In this document: positions 20,730 through 29,562 of the stretch, one piece after another | Numbering within the stretch: the first letter of the stretch is position 1 | Layout of the letters: each line of letters opens with the position of its first letter | From: Pseudomonas putida | GTDB taxonomy: Bacteria > Pseudomonadota > Gammaproteobacteria > Pseudomonadales > Pseudomonadaceae | Assembly: GCF_001636055.1 (NCBI RefSeq) | Contig: NZ_CP011789.1 | Location: forward strand, 3,968,001-4,032,000 | Length of the DNA stretch: 64,000 nt | Reading direction: 5' to 3' | Program-made: the position numbers and the translations under genes | The notes under the pieces: model-generated | What the model was told of the DNA's origin: nothing | Databases searched by the model: none | What the model saw: the letters and a program-made list of their open reading frames with translations, nothing else

Positions 20730-21713
20730 TCATGCCACCGGAATGCGAGCAGTCCGCTCGACGGGCAGCGACACGAGCTGGCTGACGTCATCCAGGCGCT
20801 GCAACTGCTCGCTGCTGAGCTTCACCTCAAGCCCCGCCAGGTTCGATTGCAACTGCGCCAGCGAGCGCGGCCCTATCAGCGGCAATGTGTCGTGACTGGC
20901 GGCCCAGGCGATCGCCACCTGATCTGCCGGTACGCCATGCTCCTGCGCCACACCTAGCAGCGCATCGAGGATCGCGCTGCGCTGCGGCGAATTCTCTGCC
21001 TGGAACACCTTGCCGCCCAGGCCCTGGGCTCGCCCGGCCTCGCCCTGGCGGTACTTGCCGGTCAGCATGCCGCCGCCCAAGGGCGAGAAAGTCATCATGC
21101 CCAACCCCAATGCTCGACAGGTCGGCAGCAGGTCCAGCTCGCATTCGCGACGCACCAGGCTGTGTTCGAACTGTGCAGCAGCAATAGGCACGGCGCGAGC
21201 AAGCTGGGCATAGGTGGCCGCATGGGCCACACGCCAGGCAGGGAAGTTGGACAGGCCGACATACAGCACCTTGCCTGATCGCGAGAGGTCTTCCAGACCA
21301 CGCAGCAGCTCTTCGGTCGGGGTCACATGATCGGGGAAGTGAGCCCAGTACAGATCGACACGGTCCGTGTTCAAACGCTTGAGACTGGCCTCCAAAGACG
21401 TGACCATGGCTTTGCGGCTATTGCCGGTGGCCAGCACGCCCGCAGTGGGCGAGGCGCCCTGGGTGAACTTGGTCGACAGCACCACCTCATCGCGGCGCCC
21501 TGCCAGCAAGCGCCCCAGATGCGTTTCAGACTCACCGAACTGATAGATGTCCGCCGTATCGACGAGATTACCGCCAGCCTCAAGATAGGTGTCAAACATC
21601 GCCTTGCATGCATCGGGGTCGGCGCCATGACCCCAGGCGGTGCCAAAGTTGCCTGTACCCAATGCCAGCTGGGACAGTTGTAATCCGGTCTTGCCAAAGG
21701 GTGTGTAGCGCAT
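20730..21713 (-). CDS. Aldo/keto reductase
   Basis: 327 residues of the NADPH-dependent aldo/keto reductase superfamily (YajO/YghZ-like). It starts MRYTPFGKTGLQLSQLALGT and carries the catalytic tetrad: Asp and Tyr in NLVDTADIYQFGESE, Lys in VLSTKF, His in LYWAHFPD. The ATG at 21713 has CAGGAG upstream. It is transcribed away from the MarR gene across an operator-like palindrome, so that regulator probably controls it. Natural substrate unknown. Confidence 0.93.
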   Translation of the reverse strand: MRYTPFGKTGLQLSQLALGTGNFGTAWGHGADPDACKAMFDTYLEAGGNLVDTADIYQFGESETHLGRLLAGRRDEVVLSTKFTQGASPTAGVLATGNSRKAMVTSLEASLKRLNTDRVDLYWAHFPDHVTPTEELLRGLEDLSRSGKVLYVGLSNFPAWRVAHAATYAQLARAVPIAAAQFEHSLVRRECELDLLPTCRALGLGMMTFSPLGGGMLTGKYRQGEAGRAQGLGGKVFQAENSPQRSAILDALLGVAQEHGVPADQVAIAWAASHDTLPLIGPRSLAQLQSNLAGLEVKLSSEQLQRLDDVSQLVSLPVERTARIPVA

Positions 21714-21778
21714 GGATGCTCCTGAGCCGATGAATACCGTTCCAACAGGCGCCAGGGTTGATCGCCCCCGGCCAACAG

Positions 21779-21800
21779 AACATTTGCATATACAAATGTT
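21779..21800. promoter_or_regulatory. Perfect inverted repeat, probable MarR-type operator
   Basis: AACATTTG, a 6-nt spacer, then CAAATGTT. It lies 18 bases upstream of the MarR start and 65 bases from the divergent aldo/keto reductase start, where a dimeric regulator could control both genes. Confidence 0.75.
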
Positions 21801-21818
21801 GCAGGTACAATATTTCAC

Positions 21819-22277
21819 ATGAACACATCAATCAAGCCCTCCGGCTGCACAAACCTCAAACTGCGCCAATTGACGCGCATGGTCACCCGCCACTACGACC
21901 AGCACTTGGCTGCCATAGGCCTGAAGAACACCCAGTACGCCCTGCTTTCCCATGTGCTGCGGCTCGGCCCGTTGCGTCCAGGTGAGTTGGCCAAGGCCAT
22001 GCAGATGGAACCTTCGACCCTGACGCGCAACATGCAACCGCTGGTAGCTCAGGGCTGGCTGACCATTTCGGCGGGCGGCGATGCGCGCAGCCGTGCGGTG
22101 CAGATCACCGAGGCCGGGATAGAAAAACGCGAGGAAGGCAGTCAGGCGTGGCAGGCGGCCCAAGACTCATTGCAGGACGCGCTGGGGCTTGAGCGCATCA
22201 GCGCGCTGCATGTACTGATGGATGCGTGCATGACCACGCTCAATGACCCGGAGGCTGAAGCAGCTGACTCCCTGTAG
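21819..22277 (+). CDS. MarR-family transcriptional regulator
   Basis: 152 residues with a winged helix: NTQYALLSHVLRLGPLRPGELAKAM, then recognition helix region EPSTLTRNMQPLVAQGW and wing DARSRAVQITEAG. No cysteine is placed as in OhrR-type redox sensors (only Cys10 and one near the C-terminus). Divergent from the aldo/keto reductase over a 22-bp perfect palindrome. Probably an autorepressor that also controls the reductase. Confidence 0.92.
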   Translation: MNTSIKPSGCTNLKLRQLTRMVTRHYDQHLAAIGLKNTQYALLSHVLRLGPLRPGELAKAMQMEPSTLTRNMQPLVAQGWLTISAGGDARSRAVQITEAGIEKREEGSQAWQAAQDSLQDALGLERISALHVLMDACMTTLNDPEAEAADSL

Positions 22278-22325
22278 AGTCGGCCCCGTATCGTGACCAG
22301 ATGCCCCCGCCAAAGGCGTGCGCTA

Positions 22326-22751
22326 TCACGCCAGCGCCTGCAGATAGGCGCTGGCCTCTCGATAACGGCTCAGCCGGGCGATATCGGCGGGCCCCGGACA
22401 TACAATTCGCGAGAGATCACTGTTGTCGGCGAGGTCGGCCAGCTTCACTTCGCGCGCCAGCGGATCACTGCCCAGCCGCACGACGAAATCCTCGTAGCGC
22501 TCACCCTCACGCCGACTCAACGCCAGCAGCGCCGCCAGGATTTTCAGAGTGAAGCCCTCGCGGGCCAGGTCGGACAGGGTCAGCGGCGTATCCTCCAGCA
22601 CATCGTGAAGCACCGCGACGATCCGCTGCTCGGGCGTCGAGACCCGCTCCATCACCCGCAGCGGATGCAGGATGTATGCGGCGCCGCCTTTGTCGATCTG
22701 CCCTTCGTGGGCTCTGGTCGCCACCACGATTGCTCGTTCCAGGCTAGACAT
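22326..22751 (-). CDS. HD-domain phosphohydrolase, RelA/SpoT hydrolase-like
   Basis: 141 residues of a small stand-alone HD_4 domain. Metal ligands are His15 (RAHEGQ), His29 (ILHPLRV), the HD pair His49-Asp50 (AVLHDVLEDT) and probably Asp103 or so in LADLADNSD. This layout matches the (p)ppGpp hydrolase half of SpoT-type enzymes without a synthetase. It may hydrolyse (p)ppGpp or another nucleotide. The ATG at 22751 has AAGGAGGG upstream. Confidence 0.85.
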   Translation of the reverse strand: MSSLERAIVVATRAHEGQIDKGGAAYILHPLRVMERVSTPEQRIVAVLHDVLEDTPLTLSDLAREGFTLKILAALLALSRREGERYEDFVVRLGSDPLAREVKLADLADNSDLSRIVCPGPADIARLSRYREASAYLQALA

Positions 22752-22762
22752 GACCCCTCCTT

Positions 22763-22906
22763 TCACCCCGTACGTCGTCGCACACGCGCCATTGCAACAG
22801 CATCGACAAGGATGCCGTCATGCAAAGCATAGTCCAGTAAATGTCCTTCGACTTCAAAGCCATGGCGCTTGTACAAGATCAGTGCCGGTTCGTTGTCGCT
22901 GTATCG
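22763..22906 (-). pseudogene. C-terminal remnant of a GNAT acetyltransferase
   Basis: About 47 codons read DNEPALILYKRHGFEVEG and then LDYALHDG to the stop, which is the C-terminal beta-alpha unit of a GNAT N-acetyltransferase (motif B). The acetyl-CoA-binding motif A that should precede it is absent: upstream sequence reads as unrelated residues. The stop lies 11 nt before the HD gene start. A decayed gene rather than a small functional one. Confidence 0.75.
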
Positions 22907-23016
22907 GGGCCTATCGAATGGTAAGGCGGGCGTGATCGGCCTCCTTGGCAGTAGAGGCCGCAATACAGGGGGCTATGACCGAGGCTATGCAACGCCCCCG
23001 CCCGGGCGCGGGAGTA

Positions 23017-23586
23017 TCAGCGCTTGACGCCGTGCTGAATGACGATCGAATCCGTGCCCAGGCGTGCCATGACGTCGGCCTTGCGCGCATCGGCCTCGTC
23101 CTTGGTGGGGAAAGGCCCCATCAGCACGACAGGCTTGCCGTCGCGGTATTCGACCCAGGAAGGGATGCCTTTTTCGATCAGGCGCGCGGTCATGTCGGTG
23201 AGTGCCCCCATATTGGGCCCCTGCACGACTTCGACATCCCAGCCTTCCGGCGCCGGTTCGCCAGCCAGGGCATCGGCACGGCGCTGCAGCTCGGCACCGC
23301 CGCAGATCTCACGGATGCGCAGATTGTTGCCGCTATCGTCGACCAGGATCTCGTACTGGCCATCGTGCTTGATCGCCACATAGCTGCGATAGGCTTCGTA
23401 CTGGCCGGCGTCATCCTTGCCGCGGACCTGGCCGCAGATCGAACCCTGAGTGTCGATCCGCACGTTGGCGAACTTGGCCGTCTTGGGATTGTGCAGGTGT
23501 TCGGCCACCTGGTTGTGCACGCCCTCGACCTCGTTCTCACAGCCAGCCAGGGCCAGCACTGCCAATACCACTGCCAGTTTGCGCAC
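23017..23586 (-). CDS. SPOR-domain lipoprotein
   Basis: 189 residues from a GTG start at 23586 with GGAGGT upstream. Signal peptide with lipobox LAGC (Cys16). The middle part (residues 25-100) holds a disulfide-type pair (SICGQVRG, REICGG). The C-terminal 75 residues are a SPOR-like repeat (VEVVQGPNMGALTDMTARL..., PVVLMGPFPTKDEADARKAD), a fold that binds denuded peptidoglycan glycan. It is therefore probably a cell-envelope protein. It is not part of an evident operon. Confidence 0.8.
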   Translation of the reverse strand: MRKLAVVLAVLALAGCENEVEGVHNQVAEHLHNPKTAKFANVRIDTQGSICGQVRGKDDAGQYEAYRSYVAIKHDGQYEILVDDSGNNLRIREICGGAELQRRADALAGEPAPEGWDVEVVQGPNMGALTDMTARLIEKGIPSWVEYRDGKPVVLMGPFPTKDEADARKADVMARLGTDSIVIQHGVKR

Positions 23587-23693
23587 GCGTGTACCTCCAG
23601 ATTCGAAGGGGCGCATTCTAGCACGAGGCACAGCACAGACCGAGGGTCAGATTGGCGCAGCAGCGGCACCTGGCCCGAGCTGGCTAACCATCA

Positions 23694-24569
23694 ATGCTTG
23701 AAGGCATTCCTTATTCTGGAAAGAAAATTCGGCTTTCGCCCAGGCTGAGCAACGGTCGTCACCGGCCTTCGCGGAAGGCCACGTGCAGGTGCAGTCAAGT
23801 GCGGCACTGGCGGGAGTTGCGCCTCGACTTCGGATCGACGCGCCATGTGCAGATCGCCTTCTCTCCCTTTGTAGATATCCATGACTGCATTGTATTTAAA
23901 CTCGGCCAGCGCCTTGGCTTGCTGCCGCTTCGCGAGGACCTTGCGATCACCGATTTCATAGATTATTTGATTGGCCTCTGCGTACAACTGGTCCACCCAC
24001 TGAAAGCCCGTCTGCTCGACATCCCGCAACTGCCCATTGGCCTGGAACATTTCCAGCAGCAGGGCCGGCCTGTTTTCATTGAATGAAGAAGCGAGTTCTT
24101 CAAGACCTTGCGCCCAATGCGATTTGAGGAAAGCCAATACCGCCCGCCCCCTTTCTGCCCGATCATTGATTTTCCAGAATTCATTGACCTTGGCCATATA
24201 CGCATGAGGATCACTGAACATTGTCATTCGCCACTCCAGTGACGCAGTGCTTCCATGCGAGGTTATTCGCGGTCTGTTGTTCTCAATGCCTGCTGCATAA
24301 CCTGGCGGCGTTCGGTAATGCCCCGTTTCCGTCGTAATGCGCCCCCCGTCATAAACACCTACGAAATCAGGGAATCCCCGCTCACCCTGCGGCCGAATGG
24401 ACATATGCCTGTTCATCGTCGACACATAGGCATTATCTCCCCAGATGGCGATAGCCCACGGCGGAGCTGAATCAAGTTGCTCACCCCACGGGACGAAGCC
24501 CAAGGCATCGTGGTTCACATCGGTCATGACATCCGCCAGAAATGCCGATAGCACCGGGTAAACGGGTTC
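23694..24569 (-). other. Variable C-terminal effector region of the TccC protein, unknown activity
   Basis: About 290 residues follow the conserved autocleavage region (DPAGVVDGLNLYRMVRNNPV then TLKDQQGLEP). In TccC proteins this part is exchanged between homologues and is the toxin; known examples ADP-ribosylate actin or Rho. This one begins YPVLSAFLADVMTDVNHDALGF and has an aromatic-rich part (PPWAIAIWGDNAYVSTMNRH), a long helical part and a basic, proline-rich tail (LPRRPVTTVAQPGRKPNFLSR). I see no ADP-ribosyltransferase, nuclease or deaminase motif with confidence. Confidence 0.6.
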
Positions 24570-25450
24570 TAATCCCTGTTGATCCTTGAGCGTGACGGGG
24601 TTGTTGCGAACCATGCGATACAGGTTCAGCCCATCCACGACACCAGCAGGGTCAGCGCTCAACCAGCGCCCGAGCCAAGGCTGGTAGTACCGCAACCCGT
24701 AATAGTACAACCCGGTGGCGTCACACTCCTTTCCGGAGTAGCGCAAGGTCTTGTAATCCGCCTCCACCTCGCTACGTGCGGTCCACACCGCAGTACCGCC
24801 ATAGGGGTAATACTCTTCCTGGCTGATGACCTCGCCCTGCTCATCCAGCTCCAGCTGACTGCTGCCCAACAGGTCGTCGAAGCTGTAGCGCAGCGTGTCA
24901 CCGGTCAACCCATCGGGCCAATGCAGCAAGCGCGCCTGACCTCGCCCGGCACTGCCCACGGCAACCACTTCAAGCGCCTTCTGCGCGGCGCCGTCGAAAG
25001 CTTGGTCGCGCAGCTCGAGCCCAGGCAAGTACAAGACCCGGCGCTCCTGGATACCGTCACCGATTTGCCGGGAAGTGACTTTCAACAGGCGCCTGCCAGC
25101 CCCGTCGTAGCGGTAATGCTCACTATCATCAATCGTGCTGCGGGCGACCTGCACCACGCGCCCCAGTTCGCCACGCGGATTCCAGTGCAAAGGCTGGCCA
25201 GCCTGTAACCACAGCGCGTGACCAGCGCCGTCGAACATCCGCTCGACATCACCCGGATCAAGGCCCTCTTGCCAGCGCACAGCACGATTGCCATGGGGGG
25301 AGACCAACAGGTCCGTGGTGTAGCTGTTGCCACTGCCCGGCGCGCTGTGACGGATTTGCGTCAAGTTGCCGCCCCTGTCGTACTTGTAGTCGCGCTGATA
25401 ATGGGTAAACGCCTCGGGGCCACTCGGCAACGGCACTAACGCCGACGGAA

Positions 25451-25460
25451 CCCCCCCCCC
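25451..25460. repeat. Poly-C/G tract of ten
   Basis: A run of ten C on the plus strand, ten G in the tccC coding strand. It is the only homopolymer of this length in a coding region here and lies exactly at the frame break, in the variable linker after GRELAAHGQQ. Such tracts mutate by slipped-strand mispairing. Confidence 0.9.
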
Positions 25461-26745
25461 TGCTGCCCATGCGCCGCCAATTCCCGGCCACACGCCTGCA
25501 CCAGCTGGTAAAGGCTGTCGTAGATGAAGGTGTTCTGTGCCAACACTTTTTGATTACGCCAGAACCGAGTAGCCTGCGCAGCGTTGTCTACACTGGCCAC
25601 GTTGCCCACGGGGTCATAGACGTAGCGCAGGTATTGCAGCAATCGGCCCCCTGCCGGATGGCCGTCTGGGCGTTCCGTCTTGATGGCTGACACACGTTGC
25701 GTCTGCGGTTCATATAGATAGTGGGTCAGTACGCCATTGCCATGCAGTTCCCGCTGCTTCTGCCCCACGGCTGTCCAGGTCAATGCCTCAAGCACACGGC
25801 GCTCTTGCTCCTCGCCTTGCACATGCACCGAACAGCTGCTCAAGCGGCCAACCACATCATACGCATGGCGCTGCCGATGCCCCCGCGCATCGGTTTGCGT
25901 CAGTGCCGCGCCGGTGGCGTCGGCGCTACAACCACTGACGTGGATGATGGGCTCCAGCTTTGCCTGCCAAGCTTGCTCATTCTCGCCAAGCCATTCAGGC
26001 CGCTCGGCATCCCTCAGCATTTGCCGGGCAACGAGCAGTGGCGTCCCCGTCAAAGCGATGCTGCACACCTGCTGCAGGCCACCCGTATCATAGTGGCGCA
26101 CACATTCGCCCAGCAGATTGCGCGCACGCTCGACGGCACCGTCAAGCGCCCAGATCCAGCGCTCGCACACTGCACGCTCGGCGCCCTCTGCCTGTTCATC
26201 AAGTGAATGTAATCGCCCTGAAAAGGCTACCGACTGGTAATTCCAGCGACGGGTAACCCCCACGCCGCTGCGACGCATCAGTTGCCGTCCCGCGCAATCG
26301 TCCAACGCGAGCAGCGTGCCGGCATCGACACTCTGAGAACGTACCACCGCGCCGCTCAGAGCAGGCTGCAACAGCAGATTGGGTGGCGCACCTGGTGCCT
26401 CACGCCGGCTTTGGGCCAGACGCGGGTCTATGCTTTGCACAGGGTGGCCACGTGCATTGAAATGAAGGTGGGTTACCCGACAATCCGTTGAGTCAGGGCT
26501 ATCCGGATGGCGGTGAAAACGGATATCGCGGACGATCAGGCCCCGGTTATCGGAGACGCTGACTTCAGGCGTGTACGTGTGAAGCGACGCGTTGGCACCC
26601 TGCATGGAGAGGCTCCCTTCATCGGGATCGGCGGAAGACGCCAAGCAGCCTCACACATGCCGCTACCTACTCCCTGGCGATGTTCTCGAACCATTCAATG
26701 CGAGATTAGCCATCCCTGAGAGAGCTGCCACCTCAAAGGGCGAAA

Positions 26746-26780
26746 ATGAAAAAGGGCGTCCCTTTCGGGACGCCCTTTTC
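26746..26780 (-). terminator. Terminator after the downstream tRNA-Val copy
   Basis: A 12-bp perfect stem (AAAGGGCGTCCC / GGGACGCCCTTT, loop TTTC) followed by T-rich sequence on the minus strand. It lies a few bases past the tRNA 3' end. Confidence 0.9.
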
Positions 26781-26785
26781 AGATT

Positions 26786-26862
26786 TGGTAGGCACAATTG
26801 GACTCGAACCAACGACCCCCACCATGTCAAGGTGGTGCTCTAACCAACTGAGCTATGTGCCT
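26786..26862 (-). tRNA. tRNA-Val (anticodon GAC), copy 1
   Basis: 77 nt with encoded CCA. Acceptor AGGCACA pairs with TGTGCCT. The anticodon stem CCACC/GGTGG holds the loop TTGACAT with GAC at 34-36. The T-loop is TTCGAGT. Identical throughout to the copy at 27002-27078. Confidence 0.97.
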
Positions 26863-26962
26863 GTCGTGTGGTGCGCATATTAGTGATCGAATGCACACCT
26901 GTAAAGCGTTTTTTCTCAAAAAAATCAAAAACTTTGCAGGCTGGAGCTATGCCCGGACGCAA

Positions 26963-26996
26963 AAAAGGGCGACCCTTGCGGATCGCCCCTTTTCTT
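26963..26996 (-). terminator. Hairpin between the two tRNA-Val genes
   Basis: An imperfect stem (AAAGGGCGA with TCGCCCCTTT, one bulge) follows the upstream tRNA copy on the minus strand. It resembles the terminator after copy 1, so each copy may end its own transcript or be duplicated with its terminator. Confidence 0.6.
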
Positions 26997-27001
26997 CGAT
27001 T

Positions 27002-27078
27002 TGGTAGGCACAATTGGACTCGAACCAACGACCCCCACCATGTCAAGGTGGTGCTCTAACCAACTGAGCTATGTGCCT
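27002..27078 (-). tRNA. tRNA-Val (anticodon GAC), copy 2
   Basis: Identical in sequence to copy 1, which lies 139 nt downstream in the same orientation. The few bases flanking each copy (GATTTGG before the CCA end, GTCG beyond the 5' end) also agree, which points to a local tandem duplication. Confidence 0.97.
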
Positions 27079-27281
27079 GTCGATGAGGGCGCATTCTACG
27101 CGCTAGAAAATCCCTGTCAACAGTTTTTTTCGAGCTAACCTACTGATTCTAAAAATGTTTGCGCCCATGGGTGGCAGTAACGCTCCTGTAAAGGATTTTC
27201 ACCATACGACTAGCGGGTGTTTATTATTATTGATAGCATCGGTACATTCGTTAAAAATATAAAACACGAGGTTTTCCGAGC

Positions 27282-28565
27282 ATGGCTAACACCCCCTACC
27301 CCCAGTCCTACTACGCCGCCTCGGCCAACCCGGTGCCGCCACGTCCGGCGCTGCAGGGCGAGGTGGAGACCGATGTATGCATCATCGGTGCCGGCTACAC
27401 CGGCCTGTCGAGCGCGCTGTTCCTGCTGGAGAACGGCTTCAAGGTGGCCGTCGTCGAAGCCGCCAAGGTCGGCTTCGGTGCATCGGGCCGCAATGGCGGG
27501 CAGATCGTCAACAGCTACAGCCGCGACATTGACGTCATCGAACGCACCGTCGGCCCCAAGCAGGCACAACTGCTGGGCGAGATGGCCTTCGAAGGCGGAC
27601 GCATCATCCGTGAGCGCGTGGCCAAGTACAACATCCAGTGCGACCTGAAAGACGGTGGCGTATTCGCGGCCCTGACCAGCAAGCAGATGGGCCACCTGGA
27701 GTCGCAAAAGCGCCTGTGGGAACGCTTCGGCCACACCCAGCTGGAGCTCATGGACCAGAAGCGCATCCGTGAAGTGGTTGCCTGCGACAGCTATGTAGGC
27801 GGCATGCTCGACATGAGTGGGGGCCACATCCATCCGCTGAACCTTGCCTTGGGCGAGGCCGCTGCGGTCGAGTCGCTGGGCGGCGTCATCTATGAGCAGA
27901 CGCCTGCCGTACGCATCGAGCGTGGCGCCAACCCTGTGGTACATACCCCACAAGGCAAAGTGCGCGCCAAATTCATCATCGTCGCGGGCAACGCCTACCT
28001 GGGCAACCTGGTGCCGGAACTGGCCGCCAAGTCCATGCCCTGCGGCACCCAGGTGATCACCACCGAGCCACTGGGCGATGAACTGGCCCGCACTCTACTG
28101 CCACAGGACTACTGCGTCGAAGACTGCAACTACCTGCTCGACTACTACCGCCTGACCAGCGACAAGCGCCTGATCTTCGGCGGCGGCGTGGTCTACGGTG
28201 CACGCGATCCGGCGAACATCGAGGCGATCATTCGTCCGAAGATGCTCAAGGCCTTCCCTCAGCTCAAGGACGTGAAGATCGACTACGCCTGGACCGGCAA
28301 CTTCCTGCTGACCCTGTCGCGCCTGCCGCAGGTCGGTCGTATCGGCGACAACATCTACTACTCCCAGGGTTGCTCGGGCCATGGCGTGACCTACACGCAC
28401 CTGGCGGGCAAGGTACTGGCCGAAGCCCTGCGTGGCCAGGCCGAGCGTTTCGACGCCTTCGCCGGCCTGCCGCACTACCCGTTCCCGGGTGGTCAGATGC
28501 TGCGCGTACCGTTCAGCGCCATTGGTGCGTGGTACTACAGTCTGCGGGATCGCCTGGGGTTCTGA
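27282..28565 (+). CDS. puuB: FAD-dependent oxidase, gamma-glutamylputrescine oxidoreductase-like
   Basis: 427 residues of the DAO/GlyA family. The FAD-binding dinucleotide motif is DVCIIGAGYTGLSSALFL (31-48), with the later GASGRNGGQ and IIVAGNAYLGNL. The overall sequence matches PuuB, which oxidises gamma-glutamylputrescine to the aldehyde during putrescine breakdown. Pseudomonads have several such paralogues, and no other puu gene is adjacent, so the exact amine substrate is inferred. It stands alone after the tRNA-Val pair and is followed by paired REP sequences. Confidence 0.85.
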   Translation: MANTPYPQSYYAASANPVPPRPALQGEVETDVCIIGAGYTGLSSALFLLENGFKVAVVEAAKVGFGASGRNGGQIVNSYSRDIDVIERTVGPKQAQLLGEMAFEGGRIIRERVAKYNIQCDLKDGGVFAALTSKQMGHLESQKRLWERFGHTQLELMDQKRIREVVACDSYVGGMLDMSGGHIHPLNLALGEAAAVESLGGVIYEQTPAVRIERGANPVVHTPQGKVRAKFIIVAGNAYLGNLVPELAAKSMPCGTQVITTEPLGDELARTLLPQDYCVEDCNYLLDYYRLTSDKRLIFGGGVVYGARDPANIEAIIRPKMLKAFPQLKDVKIDYAWTGNFLLTLSRLPQVGRIGDNIYYSQGCSGHGVTYTHLAGKVLAEALRGQAERFDAFAGLPHYPFPGGQMLRVPFSAIGAWYYSLRDRLGF

Positions 28566-28585
28566 TGTAGCACCGTATTGTTCTT

Positions 28586-28643
28586 TTCGCGGGTAAACCC
28601 GCTCCCACAAACGTGCATCTGTGGGAGCGGGGTTACCCGCGAA
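28586..28643. repeat. Inverted pair of REP elements
   Basis: TTCGCGGGTAAACCCGCTCCCAC, a 12-nt spacer, and its near-perfect reverse complement ending GTTACCCGCGAA. This is the inverted-pair arrangement of Pseudomonas REPs, between the 3' ends of two convergent genes, where it may act as a transcription stop or mRNA stabiliser. Confidence 0.93.
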
Positions 28644-28665
28644 ATGGAATCAGTACCGCCAGCAA

Positions 28666-29346
28666 CTACTGCCCTAGGCTGCGCAGCGCCTGCTTCGCGG
28701 CAATCTCCTGCCCATCCCGCGCCAGCTCGTCGGCGGCCTTCAGCCAGCGCTGGCGATCGACCTGGGCCGGCAGGCGCTGCGGCGGTTGTACCAGCACAGC
28801 CCAGCTCCCCTCCTTGGCCCAGGCACTCTCGAAGGTGTCGAAATCCAGCAGATGCCGCCGGGCCATCCCTGAACGCAGCAACACCCGCTGCTTGTAACGG
28901 TCGTAGCCAATCAGCACCGCATAGCGTGGCTCGCCCCACAGCGCCGAGCCGTCGTGGTAGCGCAACAGCACCGGATGACCGGCCGCCACCTGGGTGAGCA
29001 AGGCATCCAGGCGCTTGTCCAGCGGATAGACCACCATCCCGTACTCGCGGGCCACTCGGGGAATACCGGTTTCCAACGACGCCGCGCCCTGCGGGAGGTT
29101 CAGTGACTTGTCCAGCAGGCCAGGCGTGATCGGCGCGCCCTGCTGCGAAAGCACGGCGGCCAGGGCCATGGAGCCGCTCAAGTTGGCATTGCCACGATAG
29201 AACGGCACGCTGCTGATCTCGACCCGCTGCGGCAGTTTGTCGAGCGCTGCCGGTGGAGAACCGGCGCAACCCGCAAGGCTGGCGGCCACCAGGCAGGCCG
29301 CCAGCAGGCGGCACGGGCTCAGGGAGGTGAAGAAATGCTGCGACAT
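28666..29346 (-). CDS. C39-peptidase-like lipoprotein lacking catalytic residues
   Basis: 226 residues from the ATG at 29346. Signal peptide with lipobox SLAGC (about Cys26). The body has the papain-like C39 fold as in the PA2778 family: SVPFY, then a helix, ALAAVLSQQG, later HPVLLRYHDG and YAVLIGYDRYKQRVLLRSG. In active members the helix starts with Q-CGPA-A and the later segment has H-YAV-GYD. Here these read NLSGSMALA and RYAVLIGYD, so both Cys and His are missing. The C-terminal 50 residues read like a short helical repeat (AADELARDGQEIAAKQALRSLG). Probably a non-catalytic relative. Confidence 0.78.
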   Translation of the reverse strand: MSQHFFTSLSPCRLLAACLVAASLAGCAGSPPAALDKLPQRVEISSVPFYRGNANLSGSMALAAVLSQQGAPITPGLLDKSLNLPQGAASLETGIPRVAREYGMVVYPLDKRLDALLTQVAAGHPVLLRYHDGSALWGEPRYAVLIGYDRYKQRVLLRSGMARRHLLDFDTFESAWAKEGSWAVLVQPPQRLPAQVDRQRWLKAADELARDGQEIAAKQALRSLGQ

Positions 29347-29562
29347 GGACACTCGCTTGTTTCGACGCCCGGCAGACAGCGCCTGGCACTGGGCTCCGAT
29401 CATAGGCGCCTGCGCGGCGCGGGTATAGCCCGCTTCGGGCTTGTAACGAAACGACCCAAGCAATAGACCTTCGGTCAATGGAACGTCACACGCCTGCAGC
29501 TAGACTAAGTAAGTGTCTGGAGGGAACAGCCCACAGCTGTCCCGAGAGAAGGAGGCACGCAC

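Larger units (their letters stand above)
23691..26605 (-). pseudogene. tccC: TccC-family (Rhs) toxin gene, frameshifted at a G10 tract
   Basis: Two open segments together form one Tc-toxin C subunit of about 970 residues. The N-terminal segment (26605 to 25436) starts from an ATG with GGGAG upstream and reads VSVSDNRGLIVRDIRFHRH, VQSIDPRL and VRHYDTGGLQQVCSIALTGT, as in Photorhabdus TccC. The second (up to 25493, down to 23691) continues at YKYDRGGNLTQIRH and carries the Rhs core with EEYYPYGGTAVW, RYSGKECDATGLYYYG and LYRMVRNNPVTL. They are in different frames, joined at a run of ten G on the coding strand (25451-25460). Eight or eleven G would give a continuous frame. The core normally encapsulates the C-terminal effector and is delivered by TcA and TcB, neither of which is seen here. 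It may be phase variable, a true pseudogene, or a sequencing error. Confidence 0.88.

Noticed and set aside
27210..27953. A long minus-strand frame opposite puuB
   Set aside because: It is antisense to a certain gene and has no family resemblance.
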